The notes beneath the pieces were generated by a model that searched no databases, was not told where the DNA came from, and was given only the letters and a program-made list of their open reading frames with translations. Positions 45,602-54,011 of a stretch of DNA of 64,000 nucleotides are shown in pieces. Source of the stretch: Taibaiella sp. GTDB lineage: Bacteria; Bacteroidota; Bacteroidia; Chitinophagales; Chitinophagaceae. The stretch covers positions 1 through 64,000 of the forward strand of contig JAIOYR010000006.1 of the NCBI GenBank assembly GCA_021740995.1. Direction: 5' to 3'. A program made the position numbers and the translations under genes. Positions within the stretch are counted from its first letter, which is position 1; each line of letters opens with the position of its first letter.

Positions 45602-46267
45602 ATGTTTTTGAAACTGAGCAATATCGTAAAAGAATACCAGCATAAGGACGGCAAAATATTTGCGCTAAATAATGTTTCGTTGTCTGTAAATGAGGGCGAT
45701 TTTGTAGTAGTTACCGGGGCATCCGGCTCAGGCAAAACAACCCTTTTACTGATAATAGGCGGATTGCTCTATGCAAGCTCAGGAGCGATGCATTTTAAGG
45801 AAGCACCTATAAAACTAGATAACGGAAATGAGCTGGATGCTTTTCGCAATGCACAGATAGGCTATATCATGCAGAACTTTGCACTGATACCCTACCTTAC
45901 TGCTACTGAAAATGTGCAACTGGCAATGCATAATAAAAAACTGAGCAAACAGGAGCAAACAATAAAAGCTCAAGAACTGCTGCAATGGGTGGGTATGGAG
46001 CATAGAATGAACCACTTGCCGAAAGAGCTTTCAGCGGGGCAGCAGCAGCGGGTAGCAATAGCAAGGGCACTCGCCAATAACCCATCCATAATACTTGCTG
46101 ATGAACCCACCGGAAATCTGGACCCTGAGCTATCAAAAGAAATTCTGGATCTGTTGAAAAAGATAAATACTGAGCAAAAAACAACTATAATAATGGTTAC
46201 TCATAGCGACATGGCCAGAACGTATGGCAACCATAACGTGAGATTGGAAAAAGGAAAGATAATTTAA
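45602..46267 (+). CDS. ABC transporter ATPase, MacB/LolD type
   Basis: The 221-residue ATPase has Walker A GASGSGKT (39-46), the signature LSAGQQQRVAIARAL, and Walker B IILADEPTGNLDPELS with the switch His in VTHSD. It is the LolD/MacB subclass that partners FtsX-fold permeases. It starts one nucleotide after the permease gene and is the last gene of the metalloid unit. It has no cysteine at all, unlike its neighbours. Confidence 0.95.
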   Translation: MFLKLSNIVKEYQHKDGKIFALNNVSLSVNEGDFVVVTGASGSGKTTLLLIIGGLLYASSGAMHFKEAPIKLDNGNELDAFRNAQIGYIMQNFALIPYLTATENVQLAMHNKKLSKQEQTIKAQELLQWVGMEHRMNHLPKELSAGQQQRVAIARALANNPSIILADEPTGNLDPELSKEILDLLKKINTEQKTTIIMVTHSDMARTYGNHNVRLEKGKII

Positions 46268-46292
46268 AGGAGGGGGTGATGGCTAAAAAAGC

Positions 46293-46335
46293 AAAGATCA
46301 CGCAAACCTGTTGCAGACAGCTTTGCGTGATCTTT
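46293..46335 (+). terminator. Terminator of the metalloid island
   Basis: AAAGATCACGCAAA (46293-46306) pairs perfectly with TTTGCGTGATCTTT (46322-46335) around a 15-nt loop, followed by further T residues. It lies 25 bp after the ABC ATPase gene. Confidence 0.85.
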
Positions 46336-46381
46336 TTGATTGCCAATTAAAGTCGAGCAATTGGCATTATCCTTTTTCCAC

Positions 46382-48556
46382 CTATTTTTTCAAGATATTC
46401 ATTTCGTCTATAAGCCAGCCTGCACCACCAAACTTCTCGATGATGAACAACGTGTACCGAATGTCTACTGAAATGTTGCGGCAGCGGGCAGGGTCGTAGT
46501 AGTAGTCGCTCATAGTGCCCTCATAAGCCCTGTCGAAGTTGGTGCCTATAAGTTCTCCTTTGGCATTGAGTACCGGACTTCCTGAGTTGCCGCCCGATGT
46601 ATGATTAGATGCTATGAATGCCAGCGGCATGGTGCCATTGACACCCCACCTACCGTAGTCTTTTTTGTTATACAGCTCCTTTAGTTTTGCCGGCACTTTA
46701 AATATTTCCGAGTTGGGGTCGTCCAGTGCCATTGCATCGCCCAGAGTTGTCTGATAAGAGTACTTTGCGGGACCATCGGGGTCCAGTCCTTTTATTTGCC
46801 CATAGGTTAGGCGCAGAGTGAGGTTGGCATCGGGGTAGAAAATCTTGTTTTTTTCCTTTTCCATCTGCGCCTTCATATATAGCCGCTCCATGTAGCGCAT
46901 ATTGGTAGTGAAGGTATTGAGCGCTGGCAATATTTTTTGTTTGCGGTTCTGGGCTACAGCATCATACAGCCTGAATGCAGGGTCATTGGCTATTCTGGCA
47001 CTATCGGTCTGAGTAGCGGTAGCTGCCCATGACTTAAACTGCTCTACAGTAGCAAATATGGAGTTTTTGTAAATAGCATCTGCCCATGCAGCTATATCCT
47101 GATTATGTGCTTTATACGCATCAATATAGTAGGCCGGCAACGTTTCGGAACATTTGTTGAAGTAAAGGGTCATCAGGGTTTTAAATACATCCCTGTCAGT
47201 TGAAGGGTCGTAGTTTTTGTAGAATGCTTCTTGTGCTGCTATTGTTTTTGCAAGGGTATCCTGCATTTTTCTGGCATCAATCTTTAGCCGCATCACAGAC
47301 AATATTCTTTCTGCTGCGGCTCCCTGCTGCACCAGCTCTATCCCAAAAACCGCTTCTTTTATATATTGGTCTTCGTATACTACTTTATCTGCGCCTTCTG
47401 CCGCAGCCCTCATACCCGGCAGCAGGTCTGCGGCATAGGGCAGCGTACGCTGAGCATCCGCCCATTTCTGAAAATTCTTTTCGTAGTTCTGTTTTTTGCC
47501 GGTAGCGTTGTTTAGTTTCAGCCCCAGCACCTCGCCCTGCCATTTTTTCCAGCCGTTGGCTACGCCGGCCCGCTTAGACGTATACTTTATAAATATATCT
47601 CTTGAGCCCGTCATGTACTTCGTCCAAACATCCAGTTTGCGGGTACGTGCCTCTATACTTATAGGGTCGGCAATAGAATAGACATGCTTGAGGGCGAAGG
47701 AAGAAATATACTGATTGGTGGTACCGGGAAAACCATATACCATAGTGAAATCGCCCTCTTTGTAGCCCGATATGTTGATGTTGAAGTATTGGGGCGCATC
47801 GTATGGTTTGTTGGTGGGCGCATAGTCGGCAGGTTTGTTGTCTGCTCCGGCATAAACCCTGAAAATGCTAAAATCACCGGTGTGCCTTGGCCACATCCAG
47901 TTTTCCACATCGCCGCCAAAGGCACCTATGCCATTGGGCGGGAAGCCTACAAAACGAATATCCCTGTAAGTCTCCGAGATGGCTACCCAAAACTGGTTGC
48001 CTTTGAAGAAGGGTTTGATATTCGCATCCATACCGGTAGCTTTGGCTATCTCTGCCTCTACTGCTGTGGTACGCACTTTTATGATACTGTCCCGGACTGC
48101 ATCTCTCAGCGTGTCGTCGATTCCGGTGAGTATTCTGTCTGTTACATCCTCTATCCTCCGGATAAAAGTAACCGTTAGCCCTTTGCAGGGCAGCTCTTCC
48201 TGATGGTTTTTCGCCCAATACCCATTTGCAAAGTAGTCTTTCTCCGGGCTGCTTAGCGCCTGGGCGCTACCATAGCCACAATGATGATTGGTGAGTATGA
48301 GCCCCTTGGGCGAAATTATTTCGCCGGTGCAGCCCTTACCAAACAGCACAATTGCATTATTAAGTCCTGTGCCTTTTTCGTTATATATTCTATCAATCGC
48401 TATCTGAAGACCCTGTGCCTTCATTTCTTTCTCCTGCTCCTTTAGCTTGGGTGGCAACCACATTCCTTCTTTTGCGGTGGCAGTGCCAAAGTGGAAAATT
48501 GCAGCTAAAAACAAGCAGTATTTTACTGATAATGATGTCCAAACAACCTTTTGCAT
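46382..48556 (-). CDS. S46 family dipeptidyl-peptidase, DPP11-like
   Basis: The 724-residue serine peptidase has a signal peptide (MQKVVWTSLSVKYCLFLAAIFHFGTATA), the catalytic His in LTNHHCGYG (about 88-95), and the Ser658 nucleophile in SGGNSGSPV. Eighteen residues after the Ser, TNFDRAYEG has Asp-Arg (Arg676). In Porphyromonas DPP11, Arg at that offset gives Asp/Glu specificity at P1, while DPP7 has Gly. The enzyme removes dipeptides from peptides in the periplasm, feeding amino-acid catabolism. Length is the usual 700-720. Confidence 0.9.
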   Translation of the reverse strand: MQKVVWTSLSVKYCLFLAAIFHFGTATAKEGMWLPPKLKEQEKEMKAQGLQIAIDRIYNEKGTGLNNAIVLFGKGCTGEIISPKGLILTNHHCGYGSAQALSSPEKDYFANGYWAKNHQEELPCKGLTVTFIRRIEDVTDRILTGIDDTLRDAVRDSIIKVRTTAVEAEIAKATGMDANIKPFFKGNQFWVAISETYRDIRFVGFPPNGIGAFGGDVENWMWPRHTGDFSIFRVYAGADNKPADYAPTNKPYDAPQYFNINISGYKEGDFTMVYGFPGTTNQYISSFALKHVYSIADPISIEARTRKLDVWTKYMTGSRDIFIKYTSKRAGVANGWKKWQGEVLGLKLNNATGKKQNYEKNFQKWADAQRTLPYAADLLPGMRAAAEGADKVVYEDQYIKEAVFGIELVQQGAAAERILSVMRLKIDARKMQDTLAKTIAAQEAFYKNYDPSTDRDVFKTLMTLYFNKCSETLPAYYIDAYKAHNQDIAAWADAIYKNSIFATVEQFKSWAATATQTDSARIANDPAFRLYDAVAQNRKQKILPALNTFTTNMRYMERLYMKAQMEKEKNKIFYPDANLTLRLTYGQIKGLDPDGPAKYSYQTTLGDAMALDDPNSEIFKVPAKLKELYNKKDYGRWGVNGTMPLAFIASNHTSGGNSGSPVLNAKGELIGTNFDRAYEGTMSDYYYDPARCRNISVDIRYTLFIIEKFGGAGWLIDEMNILKK

Positions 48557-48662
48557 CCTATATTTTTTTTGATTTGCGGAAATAAATATACACCTTTGCT
48601 GGTATACTTTACCGTTTCTTCCTTATATTAGCGGAATATTAAGATCATATCTTGACCGGCTT

Positions 48663-50699
48663 ATGAAAAAATGCTTGCTACTCATAGCGATATTGTTTGT
48701 ATCGCAGATGAATACACTATTTGCACAATCGTTGTTCAATAGTCCGGACACGGTCTGTGTAAACCAGCCTGTAAAACTATCCAGTAATATCTTCAATGCA
48801 AAATCCTACTACTGGGGTTTTTGCTCCGGCTTCCTGTTCAACACACCACTTGGCACCAATATGGGTGATAATTTTGACTTCAGTATTCCTACCGGAGTGA
48901 AGATTGCCAATGACAGCGGCTTTTTTTATGGTTTTGTTATCAATTCAAAAACATCTGAACTGCTGCGCCTCAACTATGGCAGAAGCCTTGACAACACTCC
49001 TACAGTTACCAATCTGGGCAATCTGACAATGGGTCTTCCTGAAAATCCTACATCGCTGTATCTGGTGAGGGACACCTTTTCGCGCAAGTGGTTTTTATTT
49101 GTATCAGGCGGTTTTCAGAATGCTACATCAGAACTTGCCCGTATAGATTTTGGTCCGCGCCTGAGCAATAACAAACCAAACATTGCCAACTTTGGCAATC
49201 CGGCAGGCCTGCTCGACCATCCGAAAGGATTGTTTGTGGCACAGGATGCTGACAACCAGTGGTTAGGCTACGTAGTGAACTACAATACCGGCCAGCTTAT
49301 CCGTCTCGATTTTTCTTTCAACGTTTCTAATACCCCACTTGCCACTGATATGGGTAATCCGGGTGGTGTACTTAACTTCCCTTCAGACCTTACGGCTGTA
49401 TACGATGCTAATCAATGGCATTTGTTCATAACCAACTTTGGTAACAGCACGCTTGCAAGAGTGGATCTGGGTACTGCGCTGGACACGGTAACTCCTGTAG
49501 GAAGCAGCCTTGGCGACTTCCTTTTCAGAATACTGAAACCATCGGCAATATCTATGGTGCGCGATTGTAATTACTTCCATCTTTATATCACCGACAGCAC
49601 TACCAGCCAGCTTGTAGAAGTGCGTATGCCTACAGCGGCAGGGCCATACACAGGCATCAGCTATAGCGTAACCGGTGGAATGAATTTCCCTACAGGTATC
49701 TCCAACTTCCTGCGTGACCGTGACACTGTTTATGCCTTTATTACCAATGCACAGGATAGCACACTTACAAAAATCAGCTTCAATCACTGTACCAATTCAA
49801 CAATACCATCATTTACAGAGGTTGCACCACCCGCTTATAGATACAATACTCCGGGTGTATACAATATCTATTACGTAGTGAATGAAGGTTTGCCGAATAT
49901 GCAGGTTGATTGCCGGGACATCACCGTACTGGCACCACCCACCCTGTATCGCAACAATGATACAACATTGTGTCAGGGCGATACACTGCGCCTGTATGCA
50001 GTATCTACACTTGCTGACTCTATAAGATGGTCTGCAGGGCACAATATAGATACTACCAATGTTTTCTTTGACTCTGTAAGGGTATACCCTAATTATTCAA
50101 CTACCTACAAGTATACTTTATACTATCCGTTTGGCTGTATCGTAGATACGTCCATCAACATCAATATCGTAAAAGTAAAAGCTGATGCCGGCCCAGACAG
50201 GTATGTACGTGATGGTGCAATATCAGTATTAGGTGGTCCTTTTACTTCTATGGGTACTTACTCCTATCATTGGGAGCCTTTCCAGTTTCTGAGCGACAGT
50301 ACCGTACCAAACCCATACGCAAATCCACCGTATGACTTCACGTATTACCTTACGGTAACAGAGCAGGGAGAGGGCTATCAATGCAGCAGCAAAGACACGG
50401 TAACGGTAAGAATTACCTGCGGCGATTTCTACCTGCCAAATGCGTTTGTACCTACCAGTGGCAATCCTGTTAGCAGTCGTTTCGGCATACTGAACAACGC
50501 ACTGATAAAACTGAATTTCTTCCGCATATATAACCGCTACGGTCAGTTGGTATTCGAGACTACCGATCCCCGCCAGCAGTGGGATGGTTTGTTTAACGGC
50601 AAACTGGCTGATGAAGGTGTGTATGTATGGCATGCAGAAGGTTTCTGCAGCTCTGGTAAGCAAATAAACAAGACCGGGAATGTAACTTTGTTCCACTAA
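48663..50699 (+). CDS. Secreted beta-propeller protein with type IX C-terminal domain
   Basis: The 678-residue protein has a signal peptide (MKKCLLLIAILFVSQMNTLFAQ), then about six NHL-like propeller blades (recurring G-x-x-x-NF...LVR and LARID patterns, about 60-360), a PKD-like beta domain (about 400-570) and a C-terminal gliding-motility/CHU_C type B sorting domain (YLPNAFVPTSGNPVSSRFG... FFRIYNRYGQLVFETTDPRQQWDGLFNGKLADEGVYVWHAE). It is probably exported by the type IX system and anchored at the surface. Function may be adhesion or binding. Confidence 0.9.
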   Translation: MKKCLLLIAILFVSQMNTLFAQSLFNSPDTVCVNQPVKLSSNIFNAKSYYWGFCSGFLFNTPLGTNMGDNFDFSIPTGVKIANDSGFFYGFVINSKTSELLRLNYGRSLDNTPTVTNLGNLTMGLPENPTSLYLVRDTFSRKWFLFVSGGFQNATSELARIDFGPRLSNNKPNIANFGNPAGLLDHPKGLFVAQDADNQWLGYVVNYNTGQLIRLDFSFNVSNTPLATDMGNPGGVLNFPSDLTAVYDANQWHLFITNFGNSTLARVDLGTALDTVTPVGSSLGDFLFRILKPSAISMVRDCNYFHLYITDSTTSQLVEVRMPTAAGPYTGISYSVTGGMNFPTGISNFLRDRDTVYAFITNAQDSTLTKISFNHCTNSTIPSFTEVAPPAYRYNTPGVYNIYYVVNEGLPNMQVDCRDITVLAPPTLYRNNDTTLCQGDTLRLYAVSTLADSIRWSAGHNIDTTNVFFDSVRVYPNYSTTYKYTLYYPFGCIVDTSININIVKVKADAGPDRYVRDGAISVLGGPFTSMGTYSYHWEPFQFLSDSTVPNPYANPPYDFTYYLTVTEQGEGYQCSSKDTVTVRITCGDFYLPNAFVPTSGNPVSSRFGILNNALIKLNFFRIYNRYGQLVFETTDPRQQWDGLFNGKLADEGVYVWHAEGFCSSGKQINKTGNVTLFH

Positions 50700-50729
50700 G
50701 GAACCATGATTAAATAAAATTGGGAAACA

Positions 50730-51026
50730 TTGGCTGCTTTTTTCTTTCAATTAGAACTGCCTGTTATCAATGATAGTATAGTAGCAACTATACCTACTCA
50801 CCGACTGTACATCAACAAACTTTTTGCGGAGGGACGCATACTATCTTATAGTGTATCTGCAAACCGCAGTATGGTATGGTGCGTGATAAATGCCGAAGAG
50901 GAACAGGAAGCACTTGAAATGGTTTTATCCTTCCCGCTATACCCGCATTTCACGGATGTGATATGTCATCCTTTGCTGTTCCACAACACACTACCTACTG
51001 CTATGCCCGGAATATCGCTGAACTGA
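50730..51026 (+). CDS. Small ferredoxin-like-fold protein (muconolactone-isomerase-like)
   Basis: The 98-residue protein starts at a TTG (no better start in frame). Its strand-helix pattern FQLELPVINDSIVATIPTHRLYINKLFAEGRILSYSVSANRSMVWCVINAEEEQEALEMVLSFPLYPHFTDVICHPL resembles the alpha+beta dimeric fold of muconolactone delta-isomerases and YCII proteins. It lies between the propeller gene and ahpC with its own strand direction. No substrate can be proposed. Confidence 0.6.
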   Translation: MAAFFFQLELPVINDSIVATIPTHRLYINKLFAEGRILSYSVSANRSMVWCVINAEEEQEALEMVLSFPLYPHFTDVICHPLLFHNTLPTAMPGISLN

Positions 51027-51170
51027 ATGTAGCTGTATATTGTGACATAGCAGTTGTATGATGTAATTGAATTATCCTATTCTTTCATAGTAAAACACAA
51101 TGACCACAGTCAGCTATTACAGTGTTTATATGCCGATATTTGCATCCTAAACTTTAAACAAATAAACGGT

Positions 51171-51728
51171 ATGGAAAACAACTTTGTAACAGTAGGAATG
51201 AACTTTCCACAGTTCGAAAAAAAATCAGTAGTCTCTATTGAAAAAGGAAAAGAATTCAAAGAGATAAGCAACAAAGATATTGATGGCAAATGGGCAGTAA
51301 TGTTCTGGTGGCCAAAAGATTTCACTTTTGTATGCCCTACAGAGATTGCAGAGTTCAACAAAAACTTCACAAACTTTACAGACCGCGATACGGTGCTGCT
51401 GGGTGCGTCTACAGACAATGAGTATGTGCACCACGCATGGCGCATGGCACACAAAGACCTGCGCGACCTGCGCTTCCCTATGATAGCAGACACATCTAAA
51501 AGCCTTGCAGAAGAACTGGGAATATTGTCTGCTGACGAGAAAGTTGCTTATCGTGCCACGTATATAATAGACCCGGAAGGCGTGGTACGCTGGGTATGCA
51601 TTAATGACCTGAGTGTTGGCAGAAATGTAAGCGAAGTGCTGCGTGTGCTGGATGCATTGCAGACAGATGAGCTGTGCCCCTGCAACTGGTCGAAGGGTGA
51701 AGAAACGCTGGAGCCAGCAGTAGGTTAA
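51171..51728 (+). CDS. ahpC: Peroxiredoxin, AhpC-type
   Basis: The ATG at 51171 (MENNFVTVGMNFPQF) is chosen because the upstream frame of 39 residues looks non-coding. The 185-residue thiol peroxidase has the peroxidatic Cys55 in DFTFVCPTEI and the C-terminal region DELCPCNWSKGEETL with the resolving pair. It reduces hydrogen peroxide and organic hydroperoxides. It lies 146 bp before ahpD, the CxxC reductase that can recycle it, though a terminator lies between them. Confidence 0.94.
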   Translation: MENNFVTVGMNFPQFEKKSVVSIEKGKEFKEISNKDIDGKWAVMFWWPKDFTFVCPTEIAEFNKNFTNFTDRDTVLLGASTDNEYVHHAWRMAHKDLRDLRFPMIADTSKSLAEELGILSADEKVAYRATYIIDPEGVVRWVCINDLSVGRNVSEVLRVLDALQTDELCPCNWSKGEETLEPAVG

Positions 51729-51814
51729 TATAGCGCCCCTTCCGATAGCTACCGGAATCTCCACGGGAGATGAAGGAATGATGAGAGCAAATCCAACAGC
51801 AATAAAATAGAAAC

Positions 51815-51852
51815 AAAAACGCCCCGCCCGAATATCTTAGCGGGGCGTTTTT
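51815..51852 (+). terminator. Terminator of ahpC
   Basis: A 13-bp stem with core ACGCCCCGC and GCGGGGCGT (51815-51827 with 51840-51852) closes a 12-nt loop and ends in a run of T. It lies 22 bp before the ahpD start. Confidence 0.88.
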
Positions 51853-51874
51853 TCCTAAAAATACAAAACCAACA

Positions 51875-52465
51875 ATGAGCACACCAATAGAAAATGAAAC
51901 CATTCAGAACCTGTTTCTGGATTTGGGGATAAGGGCAGACTATACCAGCAAAAGCCTCAACAGCCTTGCTTCTGTGAACAACCGGTATATAAGAGATCTG
52001 AAACTGAATGTATCATCTGTGCTGGGTAGCAACAACCTCACACGTAAGGAGGCATACCTGCTGGCACTTTCCGTAGCGGTAAACGAAAAGAACGATACAC
52101 TCATAGATGCTTTTGAGGGGCTGGCAGTAAGAGAGGGCGCCGCACCTGATGAGATTGCAGAAACACACGGCTGTGCATCGCTAATGGGTGTCAACAATAT
52201 CTTCTACCGGTTCAGGCATTATATGCACGATGTGGAGTTTTATAACAAACAACCAGCCGGTCTACGCATGAGCCTGATGATGAACCCTGCGCTGGGCAAA
52301 CCATTGTTTGAGCTCATGAGCATAGTTATTTCGGCAGTGAATGGTTGCGAGCGTTGTGTAACCTCGCACGAACATTCGGTAAAAGAATTGGGAGCAGACG
52401 AGCCCCGCATCTACGATGCTATAAGGCTGGCAGCGGTAATAAAAGGATTGTGTACGGTGATTTAA
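51875..52465 (+). CDS. ahpD: Alkylhydroperoxidase AhpD-like protein
   Basis: The 196-residue all-helical protein has the carboxymuconolactone-decarboxylase fold with the redox C-x-x-C-x3-H motif (NGCERCVTSHEHSVK, Cys158, Cys161, His165). In Mycobacterium AhpD uses lipoate to recycle AhpC. Proximity to ahpC supports the same role. Its stop codon overlaps the stop of the convergent sensor kinase by four bases, leaving no terminator space. Confidence 0.9.
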   Translation: MSTPIENETIQNLFLDLGIRADYTSKSLNSLASVNNRYIRDLKLNVSSVLGSNNLTRKEAYLLALSVAVNEKNDTLIDAFEGLAVREGAAPDEIAETHGCASLMGVNNIFYRFRHYMHDVEFYNKQPAGLRMSLMMNPALGKPLFELMSIVISAVNGCERCVTSHEHSVKELGADEPRIYDAIRLAAVIKGLCTVI

Positions 52466-53748
52466 TCTGCTTTAGGCGCAGGTAGGGTAATGGTGAATGT
52501 GCTTCCCTTGCCGGGATTGCTTTCTACCTTTATCTTACCATCGTGCGCATCTACTATGGCTTTTACATAGCTCAATCCCAGACCAAAGCCTTTTACATTG
52601 TGGATGTTGCCGGTATGCGCCCGGTAGAATTTTTCAAAGATACGTGACTGCGTTTCGCGGTCCATCCCTATACCATTGTCCTTCACCTTGATGGTAAACA
52701 TACCGTTGCCGTGTTTCAGTGTTTCAACAAATATCTTTGGCGGCTCCGTAGAATACTTCATGGCATTGTCCAGCAGATTGAAGATGATATTGGAGAAGTG
52801 TACTTCATCGGCATCTATCATAGGGTCTGTAGCCGCCAGGCGAAGGTCTATAGATCCGTTTTTTTCCTGCACCTGTAGCACCATGTTGTGCGCCACCTTG
52901 CTGATGATCTGGTGTGCATCCAGCTTCTGGAGCGTAAGCCTGATCTCTTCTTTTTCCAGTCGGGCAGCCTGTAGTATTTTTTCTACCTGCTTGTTCATAC
53001 GCTTGTTCTCTTCCTTTATCATGCTGCTGTAGATTTTTATCTTGTCAGCATCATGTATTACCTTCTCATTGGTGAGCGCATCTATAGCCAGAGAAATGGT
53101 AGCCAGGGGCGTTTTGAGCTCATGAGTCATGTTGTTGATAAAGTCAGACTTTATCTCAGACAGCTTCTTCTGATTGAACAGAGTGCGCACCGTAACCGCA
53201 AAAGCCAGCACTATGATAGTAGTAAAAACAATAGAAGCTACAATCATCCAGCCCATCTCTCGGATAATGAGATTTTTGTCTTCTCTTATGGATAGGAAAA
53301 GTGTTTCCCGGGCACGGTAAGAATCCTCAGGCGACAGCTCTATGCGGAATGCGGTCTCCTGATCAGACATCTGAAACCCATCAGACTGCAGAATACTGTT
53401 TTTGTAGATATTGGTGATACAGTACTCAAAGGATTTTTTGATGTTGTTGTTCTTCAACTCTTTGCGGATTATCTCCTTTATTTCATCTTTGTTGAAAGAA
53501 CCCTCTACCGTAAAATGATTGCGCAGGTGAAAGCGCTTTGACTCCTCGTCGGGTATGAAGTATTTGTGGTTGTAGATGTATCTGCTATAAATGGCCTCCT
53601 TGGTCTGTTTGAGCGTATTATCCACCTCTCGCTGAAACTCTTCGTGTTTCAGCTTGATTGCATTCTGTATCCACGACATCTGTATGAACAGAATGCCCAC
53701 CACAGACAAAGTAATCAGGACTACAATTAATGGATAGATTTTCTTCAT
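52462..53748 (-). CDS. Orphan sensor histidine kinase (RprX-like)
   Basis: The 428-residue kinase has two transmembrane helices (about 5-24 and 165-186) enclosing a periplasmic domain of about 140 residues, then a HisKA domain with His209 (FINNMTHELKTPL) and a HATPase domain (NNIIFNLLDNAMKYS, DNGIGMDRETQ, GFGLGLSYVKAIV). It belongs to the EnvZ/RprX-like class. No response regulator gene is adjacent, so it is an orphan. The TTTG-N18-TATTTTTG promoter puts the transcription start 3-5 nt from the ATG. Confidence 0.93.
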   Translation of the reverse strand: MKKIYPLIVVLITLSVVGILFIQMSWIQNAIKLKHEEFQREVDNTLKQTKEAIYSRYIYNHKYFIPDEESKRFHLRNHFTVEGSFNKDEIKEIIRKELKNNNIKKSFEYCITNIYKNSILQSDGFQMSDQETAFRIELSPEDSYRARETLFLSIREDKNLIIREMGWMIVASIVFTTIIVLAFAVTVRTLFNQKKLSEIKSDFINNMTHELKTPLATISLAIDALTNEKVIHDADKIKIYSSMIKEENKRMNKQVEKILQAARLEKEEIRLTLQKLDAHQIISKVAHNMVLQVQEKNGSIDLRLAATDPMIDADEVHFSNIIFNLLDNAMKYSTEPPKIFVETLKHGNGMFTIKVKDNGIGMDRETQSRIFEKFYRAHTGNIHNVKGFGLGLSYVKAIVDAHDGKIKVESNPGKGSTFTITLPAPKAD

Positions 53749-53755
53749 CGGGATA

Positions 53756-53785
53756 CAAAAATACTAAGGCAACTGTTAATCCAAA
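53756..53785 (-). promoter_or_regulatory. Promoter of the orphan kinase
   Basis: On the minus strand TTTG (53785-53782), 18 nt, TATTTTTG (53763-53756) matches the consensus. The box ends 7 nt before the ATG at 53748, so the leader is nearly absent. Confidence 0.65.
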
Positions 53786-54011
53786 GTTTAAAATTAATAA
53801 TACCTGCGAACAATCACCATTTAGGAACGATTAACAATATTAAACAAAAGGAAACGGGAATAGGTTATAATTTATGTGCTGAACGGGTTTAAATTCAAAA
53901 TGACCGGTAAAATTGACTTTAATTAAATAGGGGACTTTGTGATTTCAATGCATTTTTTTTATGAATAACCATTGGCATTTTGTATCTTCATAAAAATCAA
54001 AAATCAGTCCC
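53786..54011. other. Spacer upstream of the universal stress protein gene
   Basis: A/T-rich sequence. A palindromic ACCGGT core lies near 53900-53906 (ATGACCGGTAAAAT), but flanks do not match a Crp/Fnr site. No further feature could be supported. Confidence 0.4.

Noticed and set aside
50683-50690. TAACTTTG box before the small protein at 50730
   Set aside because: It lies inside the 3' end of the preceding gene with no -33 element; a chance match cannot be excluded.
53895-53912. Fnr/Crp-like site upstream of the universal stress protein gene
   Set aside because: Only the ACCGGT centre is symmetrical and the flanks do not match the expected half-sites.
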